Below are positions 24,968-33,855 of a DNA stretch of 40,115 nt, in pieces; position 1 is the stretch's first letter; each line of letters opens with the position of its first letter. The notes under the pieces are model-generated. The model worked only from the letters and a program-made list of their open reading frames with translations, did no database searches and was not told where the DNA came from. Where the stretch lies: NCBI GenBank assembly GCA_023301565.1, contig JALZUO010000069.1, forward strand, positions 1-40,115. Reading direction: 5' to 3'. The position numbers were made by a program, and so were the translations under genes. This DNA comes from Oligoflexales bacterium (GTDB lineage: Bacteria; Bdellovibrionota_B; Oligoflexia; Oligoflexales; JALZUQ01).

Positions 24968-26776
24968 TTACTTCTTTTCCGGGGTATCGGTTGGAACAGT
25001 TGGAGCAGACGGCGGTTTTGCTCCGCCCACGTCTATCTCTTCGGTCTGAGTTTTATTGATCGCCTCTTCAATAGAAGTTATACCGGCCATAACCCTTTCA
25101 ATAGCAGAATCGCGCAAAGTAAGCATACCTTTTTCAATAGCTTTCTTTTTGATCACGTTTGCATCCTGGGTTTGCACAATCAATTCTTTGAGCTCATCGT
25201 CTAGAACCAAAAGTTCGTATACACCAACACGGCCAGAGTAACCCGACTGAACACACTTCTCGCATCCCGGTCCAGCTTTGAATATTTTCTTTTCTGCAAA
25301 CTGGTCGTTTGTCATCCCTATAGACTCAAGCTCTCGAACAGTTGGCTTATGGTCAACCCTACAAGACTTGCATAGGCGCCTAAGAAGACGCGTTGCTACT
25401 ACGCCCAAAAGAGCTGAAGATAGCTGAAAGGGCTCAATATTAAAGTCCATCATCCTTGTTACGGTCGAAGCCGTATCATTGGTATGGACCGTGGATAGTA
25501 CCAAGTGACCTGTCATCGATGCTTGTACCGCAATTTGGGCGGTTTCTGAGTCACGAATCTCACCGATCATAATAACATCTGGATCCTGACGCAAAATAGC
25601 ACGCAGACCCGCACCAAAGGTCATACCAACCTTATCTTTAACCTCTGTTTGACCAATGCCATTCACCTGGTATTCCACAGGGTCCTCAATCGTAAGAATG
25701 TTGATGTCGCTTTTATTGATATGCATCAAGCTTGCGTACAAAAGAGTCGACTTACCAGAACCTGTAGGACCTGTAACAAATACAATCCCATGTTTTTGCT
25801 CGACCAGGCTAGTATACTGCGCATACATCGCATCACTCATGCCAGTTTTAGCCAAAGTCGGTGCACCTGAGGATTTATCTAAAAGACGCATAACGATTCT
25901 TTCACCATGCGCTGTAGGTAAGGTCGAAAGGCGAACATCGATTTCTTTCCCGGCAACTTTAATCGAAATACGACCGTCTTGCGGAATTCTTTTTTCAGCA
26001 ATATTTAGTTTGCCAAGAATCTTAATCCGAGTTGCAATCGTTGCCATATGCCGTTTAGGAATCTGCATTTTATCGCTTAGAGTGCCGTCAATTCGAAACC
26101 GAACCATAACTTCTTTCTCGTAGGGCTCGATATGGATATCAGATGCACGCTCTCGTACGCTACGCGCAAGAAGTCCGTTCACAAGGCGAATGATTGGACC
26201 TTCGCCATCGGAAGACTCCAAAAGGTCACGCGTTTCCTCAAGATCATCGTCGCCTCCGATTTCATCTTCGTTGAGTTCGTCCATGATTCCTTGCTGAGAA
26301 TCACTGGCACGCTCGAATACGCGGTTGATGGCCATGTCGATCACAGAAGCAGGTGCAACAACAACCCCTACGCTACCACCTAGGATAAGCCTAAGATCGT
26401 CCATAGGAAAAATATTCAAAGGGTCTGCAACGGCGATAGTTGTTTGGTAAAGATCACGTGCGATAGGAAGAACTTTATGGTCCCGGCAAAACTGTATGGT
26501 CAAACCCGCTACTAAGCTGGGATCAATCTCTTGGATAGGAAGCTTGCTATAAAACGGTAAGTCCAGCTGGATACATAGCGCACGCAGAAGCTGATCTTCT
26601 GTCACGAGTTTACGCTGCAATAAATAAGCACCAATCTTCATGGGAATATCTGCTTTTGCATTCTGCGTAAGGGCCGTCTCTAGCTCATCTTGTTTAAGAT
26701 CGGTGATCTCGACAAGAATTTTACCTAGAGGTTTGTTTTGCCCCGATGAGAAGCTTGTATCTGTTTGTGTGCTCAC
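24968..26776 (-). CDS. gspE: type II secretion ATPase GspE
   Basis: The 602-residue hexameric cytoplasmic ATPase powers pseudopilus assembly. An N-terminal GspE-N domain (about 15-155) has two halves and binds GspL. The motor domain holds Walker A GPTGSGKST (336-344), the Asp box IEDPVEY (363-369), Walker B ILRQDPDVIMIGEIRD (394-409) and the His box TGHLVLSTVHTND (422-434). The tetracysteine zinc site is complete: C469, C472, C505, C508. An acidic linker (160-190) and a charged tail are present. Translation begins at GTG 26776 with AAAGG upstream. Confidence 0.98.
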   Translation of the reverse strand: MSTQTDTSFSSGQNKPLGKILVEITDLKQDELETALTQNAKADIPMKIGAYLLQRKLVTEDQLLRALCIQLDLPFYSKLPIQEIDPSLVAGLTIQFCRDHKVLPIARDLYQTTIAVADPLNIFPMDDLRLILGGSVGVVVAPASVIDMAINRVFERASDSQQGIMDELNEDEIGGDDDLEETRDLLESSDGEGPIIRLVNGLLARSVRERASDIHIEPYEKEVMVRFRIDGTLSDKMQIPKRHMATIATRIKILGKLNIAEKRIPQDGRISIKVAGKEIDVRLSTLPTAHGERIVMRLLDKSSGAPTLAKTGMSDAMYAQYTSLVEQKHGIVFVTGPTGSGKSTLLYASLMHINKSDINILTIEDPVEYQVNGIGQTEVKDKVGMTFGAGLRAILRQDPDVIMIGEIRDSETAQIAVQASMTGHLVLSTVHTNDTASTVTRMMDFNIEPFQLSSALLGVVATRLLRRLCKSCRVDHKPTVRELESIGMTNDQFAEKKIFKAGPGCEKCVQSGYSGRVGVYELLVLDDELKELIVQTQDANVIKKKAIEKGMLTLRDSAIERVMAGITSIEEAINKTQTEEIDVGGAKPPSAPTVPTDTPEKK

Positions 26777-26804
26777 GTACGTGCTACCTTTTTCTACTTT
26801 CTAC

Positions 26805-29381
26805 TTAGTTTAAACCAGTGCCGATACTTGGCAAACCTTGTGGCAAATCCCCCGGAGCACCAATCGGAGCCGTATTAGGCGAAACAGCCTGAGGGCTTGT
26901 AGGAGTTACCTGAAATGCGTCGGATGGGGATGAATTACCTCCACCACCAAAACCACCAGATGGTACTGTCAAAGGCGTAGAGTCTATATAGGTTGAATTC
27001 ACCACATCTCCTGGGCCTGCAGTGGTAGCGTCGTTATATAAACCGTCCATCATTTGCTTTCTGTTTTGCTGTTCGTACAAGTCCGCCTCAGATTGCAAGT
27101 ACCTTCCGTCCGCATAGGTTGGAATGCGCTTATAAAACTTCGACTTTCTAAACTTAGACCCAAACGCTCTAAAAAGAAACTCATCCATTTGCCGGCGCTT
27201 GGTTGCATAAATATCAGCAAGATCATTTGCACCGTGCACGATATAAGGGGTCATAAACATTAAAAGCTGCGTTTTTGATTTGTTTTTAATAGTAGACCTA
27301 AAGAGATGTCCAATAATAGGGATATCTCCAAGCAAAGGCACTTTTGAATAGCTGTTGTTTTCAGTGTCACGCTCTAAACCACCAATCACAACAGTTTGTT
27401 TATTCTTAACAGTGATAATCTGTTTACTTGTTCTCTTATTTACTGGAGGTATTTGTCCAGTTGGAGCCGTACCAAAAGATTCAGCAGTTAGATCAATATC
27501 TAGAGTAATGTAGTTACTGTGGCTAATACTAGGCGTTATGGTAAGAGAGAGGTTTGCATCAACTTTTTCAAACTTTCTTTCTGTTGTCCCGGCAGCAGCA
27601 TTGGTTTGCTCCGTACCAAAATACCTTGTCTCACCTACTACCACAGAAGCTTTTTCATTGTTTGAGGTCAAAATATTTGGAGTCGATAGTGTTTTTGCAT
27701 CACCATCTGTCTTAAGCATATTAACAAGTACACCTGTAGTAATCTCACCAAGACCAGCAATATTAAGATTAATATTTTTAAGTAAACCCACAACTAGATT
27801 GTCACTAAAAAATGTATTCCCCAGCTGATTTGCAGCCGCAACTCCGCCTGCCCCGGCTGTACCCGAACCAGCTGCCGCTGCCGCAACGCTACCTGTGATC
27901 ACTGAGCCTATACCCTGCGAACCCTGCCAAGAAATAGGAAGTGCATCATAAAGACCGCCACCACCAGTATCACCCACAAGCGTAGAAAGACCAAAGCTAA
28001 AGTCGCCCGTCAGATCCACATCCAAAATATCTGTTTCAATGTAGACCTGACTTTTACGTACATCTAGTTTTCGGATAATCGCGTTCACTGACTGGTAGTC
28101 AGAGCGGCTTCCGGTTATCAAAAGCGAATTGGAAGATTCGTCAGCAGTAATTTTCACGCCTTCACCAAGGTTTGCTACCTGTGTTGTTGGAGCAGTACGG
28201 CGCGTTCTAGTTGTTCGGCTGCTACGACTAGATGAGCCAGTTAGGCTAGAAAGGGTCGCTGCAAGTTTTTTGGCGTCGGCGTAATCAAGCGGTCTTACGT
28301 GTATGCTTGCTTGACGTGAACCGTCTTCTACTTTGATATCAAACCTTTTAACTAAATCTTTTACGTCTGAAATGGTCCTAGGCGGCCCAAAAAGAACCAC
28401 TGAGTTAGATCTTTCGTCTGTAAGGATTTTGTAGCTGAAATACTTTTTAGAACCTGACCTAGAGCTTCCGCCTCCACCCAAAATTGTTTGCACTTTTTTT
28501 GCAACCTCTTTGGCATCAGCATAGCGCACGGGAACAATAGATACCTGCGGCTGTTGGCCTTGCACATCCAAAAGCTTTACGATCTCAAGTATTCTTTGCA
28601 CTTTGTACCCACTATCAGTAACGATAAGTGTGTTGGTCGGCTCGTATGCAATAACGCTATTTGTGTTCGCAAGCTTGCTTAGGTTTTGAGTAATGGCTTT
28701 GGCATCAATGTACTTTAGCGGAATAATTTGTGTGATCACGGCGTCGGTCCTTGGCGTCCAGTCTGCACCCAAGTAAGTTTTTAGATTTCCTTTGACCGCA
28801 GTTCGAACGGGAAGAATCTTCATAACCTTACCGGTTTCGACCGTAGTAAGTTGAAGAAGGTTAAGAGCTGACAGAAAAGCCTGGTAAGCCTCTTCTTTGG
28901 TTACTTTGCGCGGGGATATGATCTGCACTTTTCCGCGGATGTTCGTGTCCATTAAAACGTTTTTTCCAGTCCACACAGAAACAGCCTTGATGATCTGTGT
29001 AATATCTGTTGGCTCTGGAAAGTGAATGCTCACAAGCTCTTGCCCAGGTGGAACCGCGCTTGCAGTCTTCGACTTTTCAGGGATTGTGATCGTTCCTACA
29101 GGAGTGTCGTTTGCAGGTGGCTGCGCTAGAGGAGCACCTTGAAAGCCGCCTCTACCAGGTAAAACAGAAGGATCTGTATTTGGAGCGCCTTCAAAAGGAA
29201 TTTGCGGAACCTGACCTCGCGGAGCACCTACCCCACCCGGAGCAGGGAAACCAGCACCGGGTGGGCGCGGCTGCGGAGCATTTGGCACGGGTACGCCCTG
29301 GGCCTGCAGTGCTTGCGGCGACATAAATAGAGCGAACGCTCCAAATACGTACTTCCTGGCCATGTTGTGAACTAAACTCAT
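26805..29381 (-). CDS. gspD: type II secretion outer-membrane secretin GspD
   Basis: The 858-residue precursor has a signal peptide (cleavage likely after A27) and a Pro/Gly/Ala-rich linker (28-95) not found in E. coli GspD. The N0 (about 116-192), N1 (217-273), N2 (281-350) and N3 (358-441) ring domains and the secretin barrel domain (445-715) follow, the last with VPLLGDIPIIGHLFRS (681-696). A further 140 residues beyond the barrel, Gly/Ser/Pro-rich towards the end, are unusual. The N3 loop is rich in Ser/Arg/Thr. It forms the outer-membrane channel. GGGAG precedes the ATG at seven bases; a second in-frame ATG is at 29363. The pilotin is not in the window. Confidence 0.96.
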   Translation of the reverse strand: MSLVHNMARKYVFGAFALFMSPQALQAQGVPVPNAPQPRPPGAGFPAPGGVGAPRGQVPQIPFEGAPNTDPSVLPGRGGFQGAPLAQPPANDTPVGTITIPEKSKTASAVPPGQELVSIHFPEPTDITQIIKAVSVWTGKNVLMDTNIRGKVQIISPRKVTKEEAYQAFLSALNLLQLTTVETGKVMKILPVRTAVKGNLKTYLGADWTPRTDAVITQIIPLKYIDAKAITQNLSKLANTNSVIAYEPTNTLIVTDSGYKVQRILEIVKLLDVQGQQPQVSIVPVRYADAKEVAKKVQTILGGGGSSRSGSKKYFSYKILTDERSNSVVLFGPPRTISDVKDLVKRFDIKVEDGSRQASIHVRPLDYADAKKLAATLSSLTGSSSRSSRTTRTRRTAPTTQVANLGEGVKITADESSNSLLITGSRSDYQSVNAIIRKLDVRKSQVYIETDILDVDLTGDFSFGLSTLVGDTGGGGLYDALPISWQGSQGIGSVITGSVAAAAAGSGTAGAGGVAAANQLGNTFFSDNLVVGLLKNINLNIAGLGEITTGVLVNMLKTDGDAKTLSTPNILTSNNEKASVVVGETRYFGTEQTNAAAGTTERKFEKVDANLSLTITPSISHSNYITLDIDLTAESFGTAPTGQIPPVNKRTSKQIITVKNKQTVVIGGLERDTENNSYSKVPLLGDIPIIGHLFRSTIKNKSKTQLLMFMTPYIVHGANDLADIYATKRRQMDEFLFRAFGSKFRKSKFYKRIPTYADGRYLQSEADLYEQQNRKQMMDGLYNDATTAGPGDVVNSTYIDSTPLTVPSGGFGGGGNSSPSDAFQVTPTSPQAVSPNTAPIGAPGDLPQGLPSIGTGLN

Positions 29382-29401
29382 ACCATACTCCCTGGGGCTC
29401 T

Positions 29402-30394
29402 TTACCCGCTAATCCTAACCATAACGGACATAGGGTTGCCCGCGCGTAAAAAATTGATTCGTACTTCTCTTGCATTTTGAAAAGCGTCGTAAATAGCAAA
29501 ACCCTTATCGAGCTGCTGCAGATTCACATCATTGACGCTTTGAATAATGTCCTGGTTTCTTAAACAGATCCGGCTAAACAAACTACCGCCCTTGATTGCA
29601 AATATTTTAAAGCCAACCGGAACACCGTCTTTCAAATTTGGAACGATGTTGGCAGCTGTTGTGATCTTAGTGCCACCGGGACCCAGTTCTTTGCGGACAA
29701 AGTCTGACTTCAGAGTGACGTCTTCACAGGCTTTTGATCCACCCAAAACTTTTGGTGGTTGTTTGTTGGTAATACTGTTTGGGTTACTCGAGGCAACCGG
29801 CGAGGATCCTGCAGACTTCAAAAGGTCTCTAAAGAAAAAATGACACTCTTTTTTTCCGTCATTATTAAATACCGCTTTTTCGTCGTCAATTGCGTGTAAT
29901 ACAGCAAATTCATTTCCGATAATAGCGTCGCCCACCCGATAAAAATCAGGTTCTTGTAGCCCCTTTTCGAGGGCTGCTAAAACTGAGTCGCCACTGCTTA
30001 TCAAAATTACTCCAGTTATTTTTATAGGCAAGCTAAGCTCTGAACAGGGGGAGTCTACAGAAAAACCCTCTTTCTTTGCTTGCTGCTCATCAAGATTTTC
30101 TTCAGGAACCTCTCCTGTCTGGTTGAATAGGTTCCTACCTAGGATAGAATCCCTTATTCTTTTATAGTTTGGACGCTCACCCAATGTCACAGTAGAGGTA
30201 GGCACAAACTTCCTACCCTTCTTACTTGCCACTTTCTCATAACTATTTATCAGAATGCCCATGAAAAAAAGATTAACTAAAGCTGCAGCAACGTAAGCAA
30301 ACAATAAAAAGATGAACCCAGTGGCCATTACTGGTACAAGCGGCAAAAACCTGGTTAACAGGCCTTGCTTTTTGTTCTGTGGTGTCAAAGTCAT
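29402..30394 (-). CDS. gspC: GspC-like type II secretion protein with PDZ domain (second paralogue)
   Basis: The 330-residue protein has a basic N-terminus, one membrane helix (about 22-46), the GRNLFNQTGEVPEE motif (86-99), an HR-type domain (about 120-190, LPIKITGVI...YRVGDAII) and a C-terminal PDZ domain (about 247-325). GspC couples the inner-membrane platform to the N0 domain of GspD and helps choose substrates. It lies two bases after another GspC-like gene, with GGAG five bases before its ATG, and just before gspD, the normal site for gspC. Which of the two is the ancestral GspC cannot be told from the sequence alone. Confidence 0.85.
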   Translation of the reverse strand: MTLTPQNKKQGLLTRFLPLVPVMATGFIFLLFAYVAAALVNLFFMGILINSYEKVASKKGRKFVPTSTVTLGERPNYKRIRDSILGRNLFNQTGEVPEENLDEQQAKKEGFSVDSPCSELSLPIKITGVILISSGDSVLAALEKGLQEPDFYRVGDAIIGNEFAVLHAIDDEKAVFNNDGKKECHFFFRDLLKSAGSSPVASSNPNSITNKQPPKVLGGSKACEDVTLKSDFVRKELGPGGTKITTAANIVPNLKDGVPVGFKIFAIKGGSLFSRICLRNQDIIQSVNDVNLQQLDKGFAIYDAFQNAREVRINFLRAGNPMSVMVRISG

Positions 30395-30396
30395 GA

Positions 30397-31386
30397 CTAC
30401 TCCGTCACATCTAGGGTCTTTGTGACGGCTTTACCGTTACGCTCGACCACAATCTCGTAGTTTTCTGCCGTTTTTAGCTTATTTAAGAATCGAATCATTT
30501 TAGGAGCACTAGTCGCAGGCACACCGTTGATCTCCTTAATAATGTCGTTGTTCTCTATGCCAAATTTTCTATAAATAGATCCTTCGCGAACTTTTGTCAG
30601 TTTCCAACCAAGAATCTCGCCTCCTTCAGTATGGGGCACTGCTTTTGCGTCTTGCAGAGCTTTAGCCAAACCATCGGTCAACATTCTCTGCCGAAAAGAC
30701 TCAGAGGCGACTGCTTTGTTGCCTTTTCTTTCAAAACCATCTTCACTGTAATTAACCGGAGTTTTACTATTATCGACCCTGCCAATCTTAAAGCTATTTC
30801 CACTTTTAGCTTTTCTTGCAGCAAGCCTTCTAGAACGCATGATGGGCTTTTCTTCAAGCAAAAGATATTCTCTTTGACCGCCATTTGAAAGGATCACCTT
30901 TCTTGGGTATATTTCTATAAGTGTAGCAGAGCTGCCCTCTGACACCTCATCGCCTACAACAAAAGACCCTGGGTTTGGCTTACGGCTGTCTTTGATGATA
31001 GCGACCCCGTTAAACTTTGCGCCCCCGTGGATCACACCAAGAAGCTTTACCGGAAGAGTTGTCGCAACCTCGTAACCTTGGTTTTTATTTTTCTTTTCAT
31101 CATTTCCTGGAACTTCGCCATCTCGGTTAAAAATATTGCGCTTAATAATGGTTTTTACATCTGCAAAAGAAATTGATTCTTCTACAAGATTTAGGTCACC
31201 TTCGATGCCCAACCCACCTCTTTTAAGCTTTGTTTTCGCATTTATCTTTGGCTTCATCACCAAAGAAACAATAAACGAAGTCAACACTGCCAGAGCAAGT
31301 GCTGACAAAGACGCGCTCCTGGCTGCGCCCCAGGGAAAGCCTTCCCCTAGTTCTTTCGCTATTGTTGCTTTAGCTGGTTTTGTCAT
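30397..31386 (-). CDS. gspC: GspC-like type II secretion protein with PDZ domain (first paralogue)
   Basis: The 329-residue protein shares its layout with the next gene: a membrane helix (about 25-44), KRNIFNRDGEVPGN (82-95), an HR-type domain (about 110-178, LPVKLLGVIHGG...FVVGDEV...REYLLLEE) and a PDZ domain (about 250-326, GWKLTKVREGSIYRKFGIENNDIIKEING). The shared RN[IL]FN..GEVP motif shows the two are paralogues, although the rest has diverged strongly. Its ATG overlaps the aroK stop by four bases (ATGA). It may form a heteromer with the second paralogue or serve a different substrate set. Confidence 0.83.
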   Translation of the reverse strand: MTKPAKATIAKELGEGFPWGAARSASLSALALAVLTSFIVSLVMKPKINAKTKLKRGGLGIEGDLNLVEESISFADVKTIIKRNIFNRDGEVPGNDEKKNKNQGYEVATTLPVKLLGVIHGGAKFNGVAIIKDSRKPNPGSFVVGDEVSEGSSATLIEIYPRKVILSNGGQREYLLLEEKPIMRSRRLAARKAKSGNSFKIGRVDNSKTPVNYSEDGFERKGNKAVASESFRQRMLTDGLAKALQDAKAVPHTEGGEILGWKLTKVREGSIYRKFGIENNDIIKEINGVPATSAPKMIRFLNKLKTAENYEIVVERNGKAVTKTLDVTE

Positions 31387-32063
31387 ATAACTTCACTACT
31401 CCAAGGTACGGTAGCACTGTACAAAGACCGCGACTTACAAAGACCGAGCTCACTTAATTTATCTAGCAGCAGCCTTGCGTTGCTAGTGGGGCTGAGCCCG
31501 GTACCCAGTTCAAACTTTAGTTCCGCGCGGCTATAGTAACCTTCGCGCCTTAGCTGCAACGTTTGCATGCGGGTTTTCAGCTGATCGGAAATATCAATTT
31601 TGAGCTCGGCTAAATCGGCCAGATAGGGCCGTTTTGCGACCTCTTCTCGATGCACGCTAAACCTTTTCACTATTTCATCTATTTCAGGCGACAACCACAC
31701 CACATAGCCCAGCTTGCGAAGGTCGTCCGGATCGTCGAAAGCATCTAAAGTGCCCCCGCCAAGAGACACAACGTGCTGGCGGATGTTCTTAAGGTAACTA
31801 AGGCCCTGCTTTTCTTGGTTTCTAAAATACTCTTCGCCCTTTTCAGCAAAAACCTCGGTGATCGATTTTCCGTTTCTTTTTTCTAACCAAGTATCCAAGT
31901 CGAAAAACCCCTTACCAAGGTACTTTGCAAGCACCTTACCCACGGCTGTTTTCCCGGACCCCATAGAGCCGACAAGAATCACGTTTCCACTTGTAAACAC
32001 AGCAGAGCTAGCTGTCTTTTTGCCTTGTTGCTCGCCTGGATTATCTCTCATCTGGTCTTCCAC
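31383..32063 (-). CDS. aroK: shikimate kinase
   Basis: The enzyme phosphorylates shikimate in aromatic amino acid synthesis. The start used is GTG 32063, because AAGGAG lies six bases upstream; a longer frame from TTG 32096 would contain the likely promoter. The 226-residue reading has Walker A GSMGSGKT (32-39), DLD (55-57), the FRNQE shikimate-binding motif (80-84), SLGGGT, and RPYLAD in the lid. About 27 residues precede the usual family start, and about 30 extra C-terminal residues follow. It is the first gene of the type II secretion run and overlaps the first gspC-like gene, an odd metabolic partner. Confidence 0.92.
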   Translation of the reverse strand: MEDQMRDNPGEQQGKKTASSAVFTSGNVILVGSMGSGKTAVGKVLAKYLGKGFFDLDTWLEKRNGKSITEVFAEKGEEYFRNQEKQGLSYLKNIRQHVVSLGGGTLDAFDDPDDLRKLGYVVWLSPEIDEIVKRFSVHREEVAKRPYLADLAELKIDISDQLKTRMQTLQLRREGYYSRAELKFELGTGLSPTSNARLLLDKLSELGLCKSRSLYSATVPWSSEVI

Positions 32064-32085
32064 AAAAATCTCCTTACCTAACCAA

Positions 32086-32091
32086 ATTGTA
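32086..32091 (-). promoter_or_regulatory. candidate -10 box (TACAAT) for the aroK-gsp run
   Basis: On the minus strand TACAAT lies 23 bases before the GTG start of aroK, with AAGGAG between. The -35 region is poor (CCCTTG at 17 bp). A small perfect inverted repeat, AGGGA-ATAC-TCCCT (32111-32124), sits just upstream and could bind a regulator. Confidence 0.4.
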
Positions 32092-32193
32092 CCCAAATAG
32101 TTCTAAGACAAGGGAATACTCCCTGAAAATTTAGCACCCCTGTCCGTTCTTTATCCTCAGAGACCCCAGCACGCTGTAGCCATTGCAAGTCAG

Positions 32194-32223
32194 TGCTGTC
32201 AGACCTGGCACTTGCTGACAGCA
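32194..32223. repeat. 9-bp inverted repeat upstream of the crotonase-like gene
   Basis: TGCTGTCAG, 12 bases, CTGACAGCA form a perfect stem in the divergent region between aroK and the crotonase-like gene. An alternative stem, AGTGC (32192-32196) with GCACT (32208-32212), is mutually exclusive with it. No T-run follows, so it is not a terminator. The rest of this roughly 240-bp gap shows no coding potential that I recognise. Confidence 0.45.
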
Positions 32224-32304
32224 AGCTGGATTTCCTTTAGAATCTTAGAGAATATGGACCGAGGGGCGTCATAAGTTTGACCTTTTTTGGTTTTAAGAAA
32301 AAAA

Positions 32305-33093
32305 ATGAAATGGAATATGCTGATGATGCAGTTCAATGTAATTGAGTCGGATACCAACGCCAAAGGCTGGAACGTTAAAATTTCATCCCAGGACAGGCCT
32401 TGTGTGATTTCAAAAGAGTTTTTAAAACAGTTGGGTGGAATAATTCTAGCTGCACAAAATGAGCAGGACCTGATGCATCTGACCATGTGGCTCCCAACGT
32501 TTGATGGGAAAAAAGGCAAGCTCAGCCTCAGCGGTGGTGACCTCACTGAAATGCAAGAACTGCAAAAAAACTATGAAGAACAAAGGCTCTTTTTTTCAGA
32601 AGTGCGTCAAAAGCTTCAGGAGATAAGTGAGCTAAACTGTTTGACCAGTATTTGCTTTGACGGTGCTGTGATAGGTGGTGGGGTCGAGCTACTGGCCGCA
32701 TTTGATTTAAGGTGGTCCACAGAAGACTCAGTTGTTTGGTGCCCTCAGCTGTTTAATGGTCTTTGTAGTGGCTTCGGTGGAGAACGGTTTTTAAGAAACA
32801 AGTTCGGCCAAGCACTTGCCGAGTACCTTTTGTTTACAGGTGAAAAGTTTTTACCTGGTGATCTACCTCCGCATTTTTATGCAGAATCTGACGCAAGGTC
32901 TATGGGGGAATTGGAGATAAGCGTAAACAAACACTTATTGAAGTATGATCAGGTTTCACTCGACGCACTGTCTTGGCAGAAAAAAAGCTTCGCTCGTGAC
33001 ATAGAAATCGAACAGAGGGTGCTTCAAAACCAAACCTATGAAAACTTTCTGAAAAACTGGGTAGAGCGAAAACCTACAAAGACCAAAAAATGA
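32305..33093 (+). CDS. crotonase-like (enoyl-CoA hydratase/isomerase superfamily) protein
   Basis: The 262-residue protein (ATG 32305; a TTG at 32287 would add six residues, and other nearby ATGs are possible) shows crotonase oxyanion-hole motifs: LSGGDL (75-80) and AVIGGGVELLA (121-131), then a PGAGG-like GFGGERFLRNKFG. Where enoyl-CoA hydratases carry the catalytic PE, this reads CPQ (146-148), so classical hydratase chemistry is doubtful. The superfamily acts on acyl-CoA thioesters in many ways, including hydratases, isomerases, hydrolases and decarboxylases. It overlaps the next gene by four bases (ATGA). The substrate cannot be named. Confidence 0.75.
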   Translation: MKWNMLMMQFNVIESDTNAKGWNVKISSQDRPCVISKEFLKQLGGIILAAQNEQDLMHLTMWLPTFDGKKGKLSLSGGDLTEMQELQKNYEEQRLFFSEVRQKLQEISELNCLTSICFDGAVIGGGVELLAAFDLRWSTEDSVVWCPQLFNGLCSGFGGERFLRNKFGQALAEYLLFTGEKFLPGDLPPHFYAESDARSMGELEISVNKHLLKYDQVSLDALSWQKKSFARDIEIEQRVLQNQTYENFLKNWVERKPTKTKK

Positions 33094-33848
33094 TGCGTCT
33101 AAAAAAAATAAATGTTCCTGATTCTTTTTCTGTCATCCACTATGCAGAAAACCTACTAGATGTATTGACACCAGCAGCTCGCTGGGAGCGGGCTCTGCAA
33201 AGTGTCCTTCACAGCTCGCAGGCAACCCCAGGACCACTCTTGGCAGTGCCGAAAACCGGTGTATGCATTGACTCTTTGGCGCTTTGTGATGGCCCCGTTT
33301 TTGCGCTATCCGCAAAAAAAGATGCAGGCAGAGACTTGTTGTTATGGATAGATAAACCTGGTTATGGTCAGTACGAACTCAACAGTTCTGCAAGACAAAA
33401 TCCACACTCTGCAGAACAACCTCTACCGCTGGCAGCCATAGGGACCAGTGCTGCGAGCCTACAAAGCCCGCTGCTGAGTCTAAAATATGCCTGGAAAGAA
33501 TCAACTGCGCCCGCACGAGCAACCGTTTTATTTACATCGGATACATTCAAAATAGAAGAAATCGTTTCTTTGTACGTACTACGGATGCTTTACTTGGAGA
33601 GCAGAGCATCGATCTATTTTTCACCCAAGATCCAAGCTAGTACTACCTGGCCTGGAATCAAAAGGTTCTGTGAAAACATAGGACTTTTAGTTTGCCAAGA
33701 CCACACACCAAAAAAAGACTCTGTGACCATAAACTTGCAAGAACATTCAAAAAAACTTTTGGGTCTGAACCTAGAAAACCTTATCAAGGATATACAAAAA
33801 CCATCTGAGGTTATTCCAGGTATGCTTCTAAAAAATATTCTTGCCTAA
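33090..33848 (+). CDS. unrecognised protein coupled to the crotonase-like gene
   Basis: I do not recognise this 252-residue protein. It has no signal peptide, membrane helix or nucleotide-binding motif that I can see; composition is mixed with many Ser/Ala/Leu residues, and alternating hydrophobic patterns (LLAVPKTGVCIDSLALCDGPVFALSA region) suggest a folded alpha/beta domain. Its start overlaps the crotonase-like stop by four bases, so both are probably made together and may act on the same acyl substrate. It ends seven bases before the convergent ychF stop. A second ATG at 33093 may be the true start. Confidence 0.7.
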   Translation: MMRLKKINVPDSFSVIHYAENLLDVLTPAARWERALQSVLHSSQATPGPLLAVPKTGVCIDSLALCDGPVFALSAKKDAGRDLLLWIDKPGYGQYELNSSARQNPHSAEQPLPLAAIGTSAASLQSPLLSLKYAWKESTAPARATVLFTSDTFKIEEIVSLYVLRMLYLESRASIYFSPKIQASTTWPGIKRFCENIGLLVCQDHTPKKDSVTINLQEHSKKLLGLNLENLIKDIQKPSEVIPGMLLKNILA

Positions 33849-33855
33849 AAAACTT

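Noticed and set aside
32064-32096. TTG start giving aroK 11 more residues
   Set aside because: GTG 32063 has AAGGAG at six bases, and the likely -10 box lies inside the longer frame.
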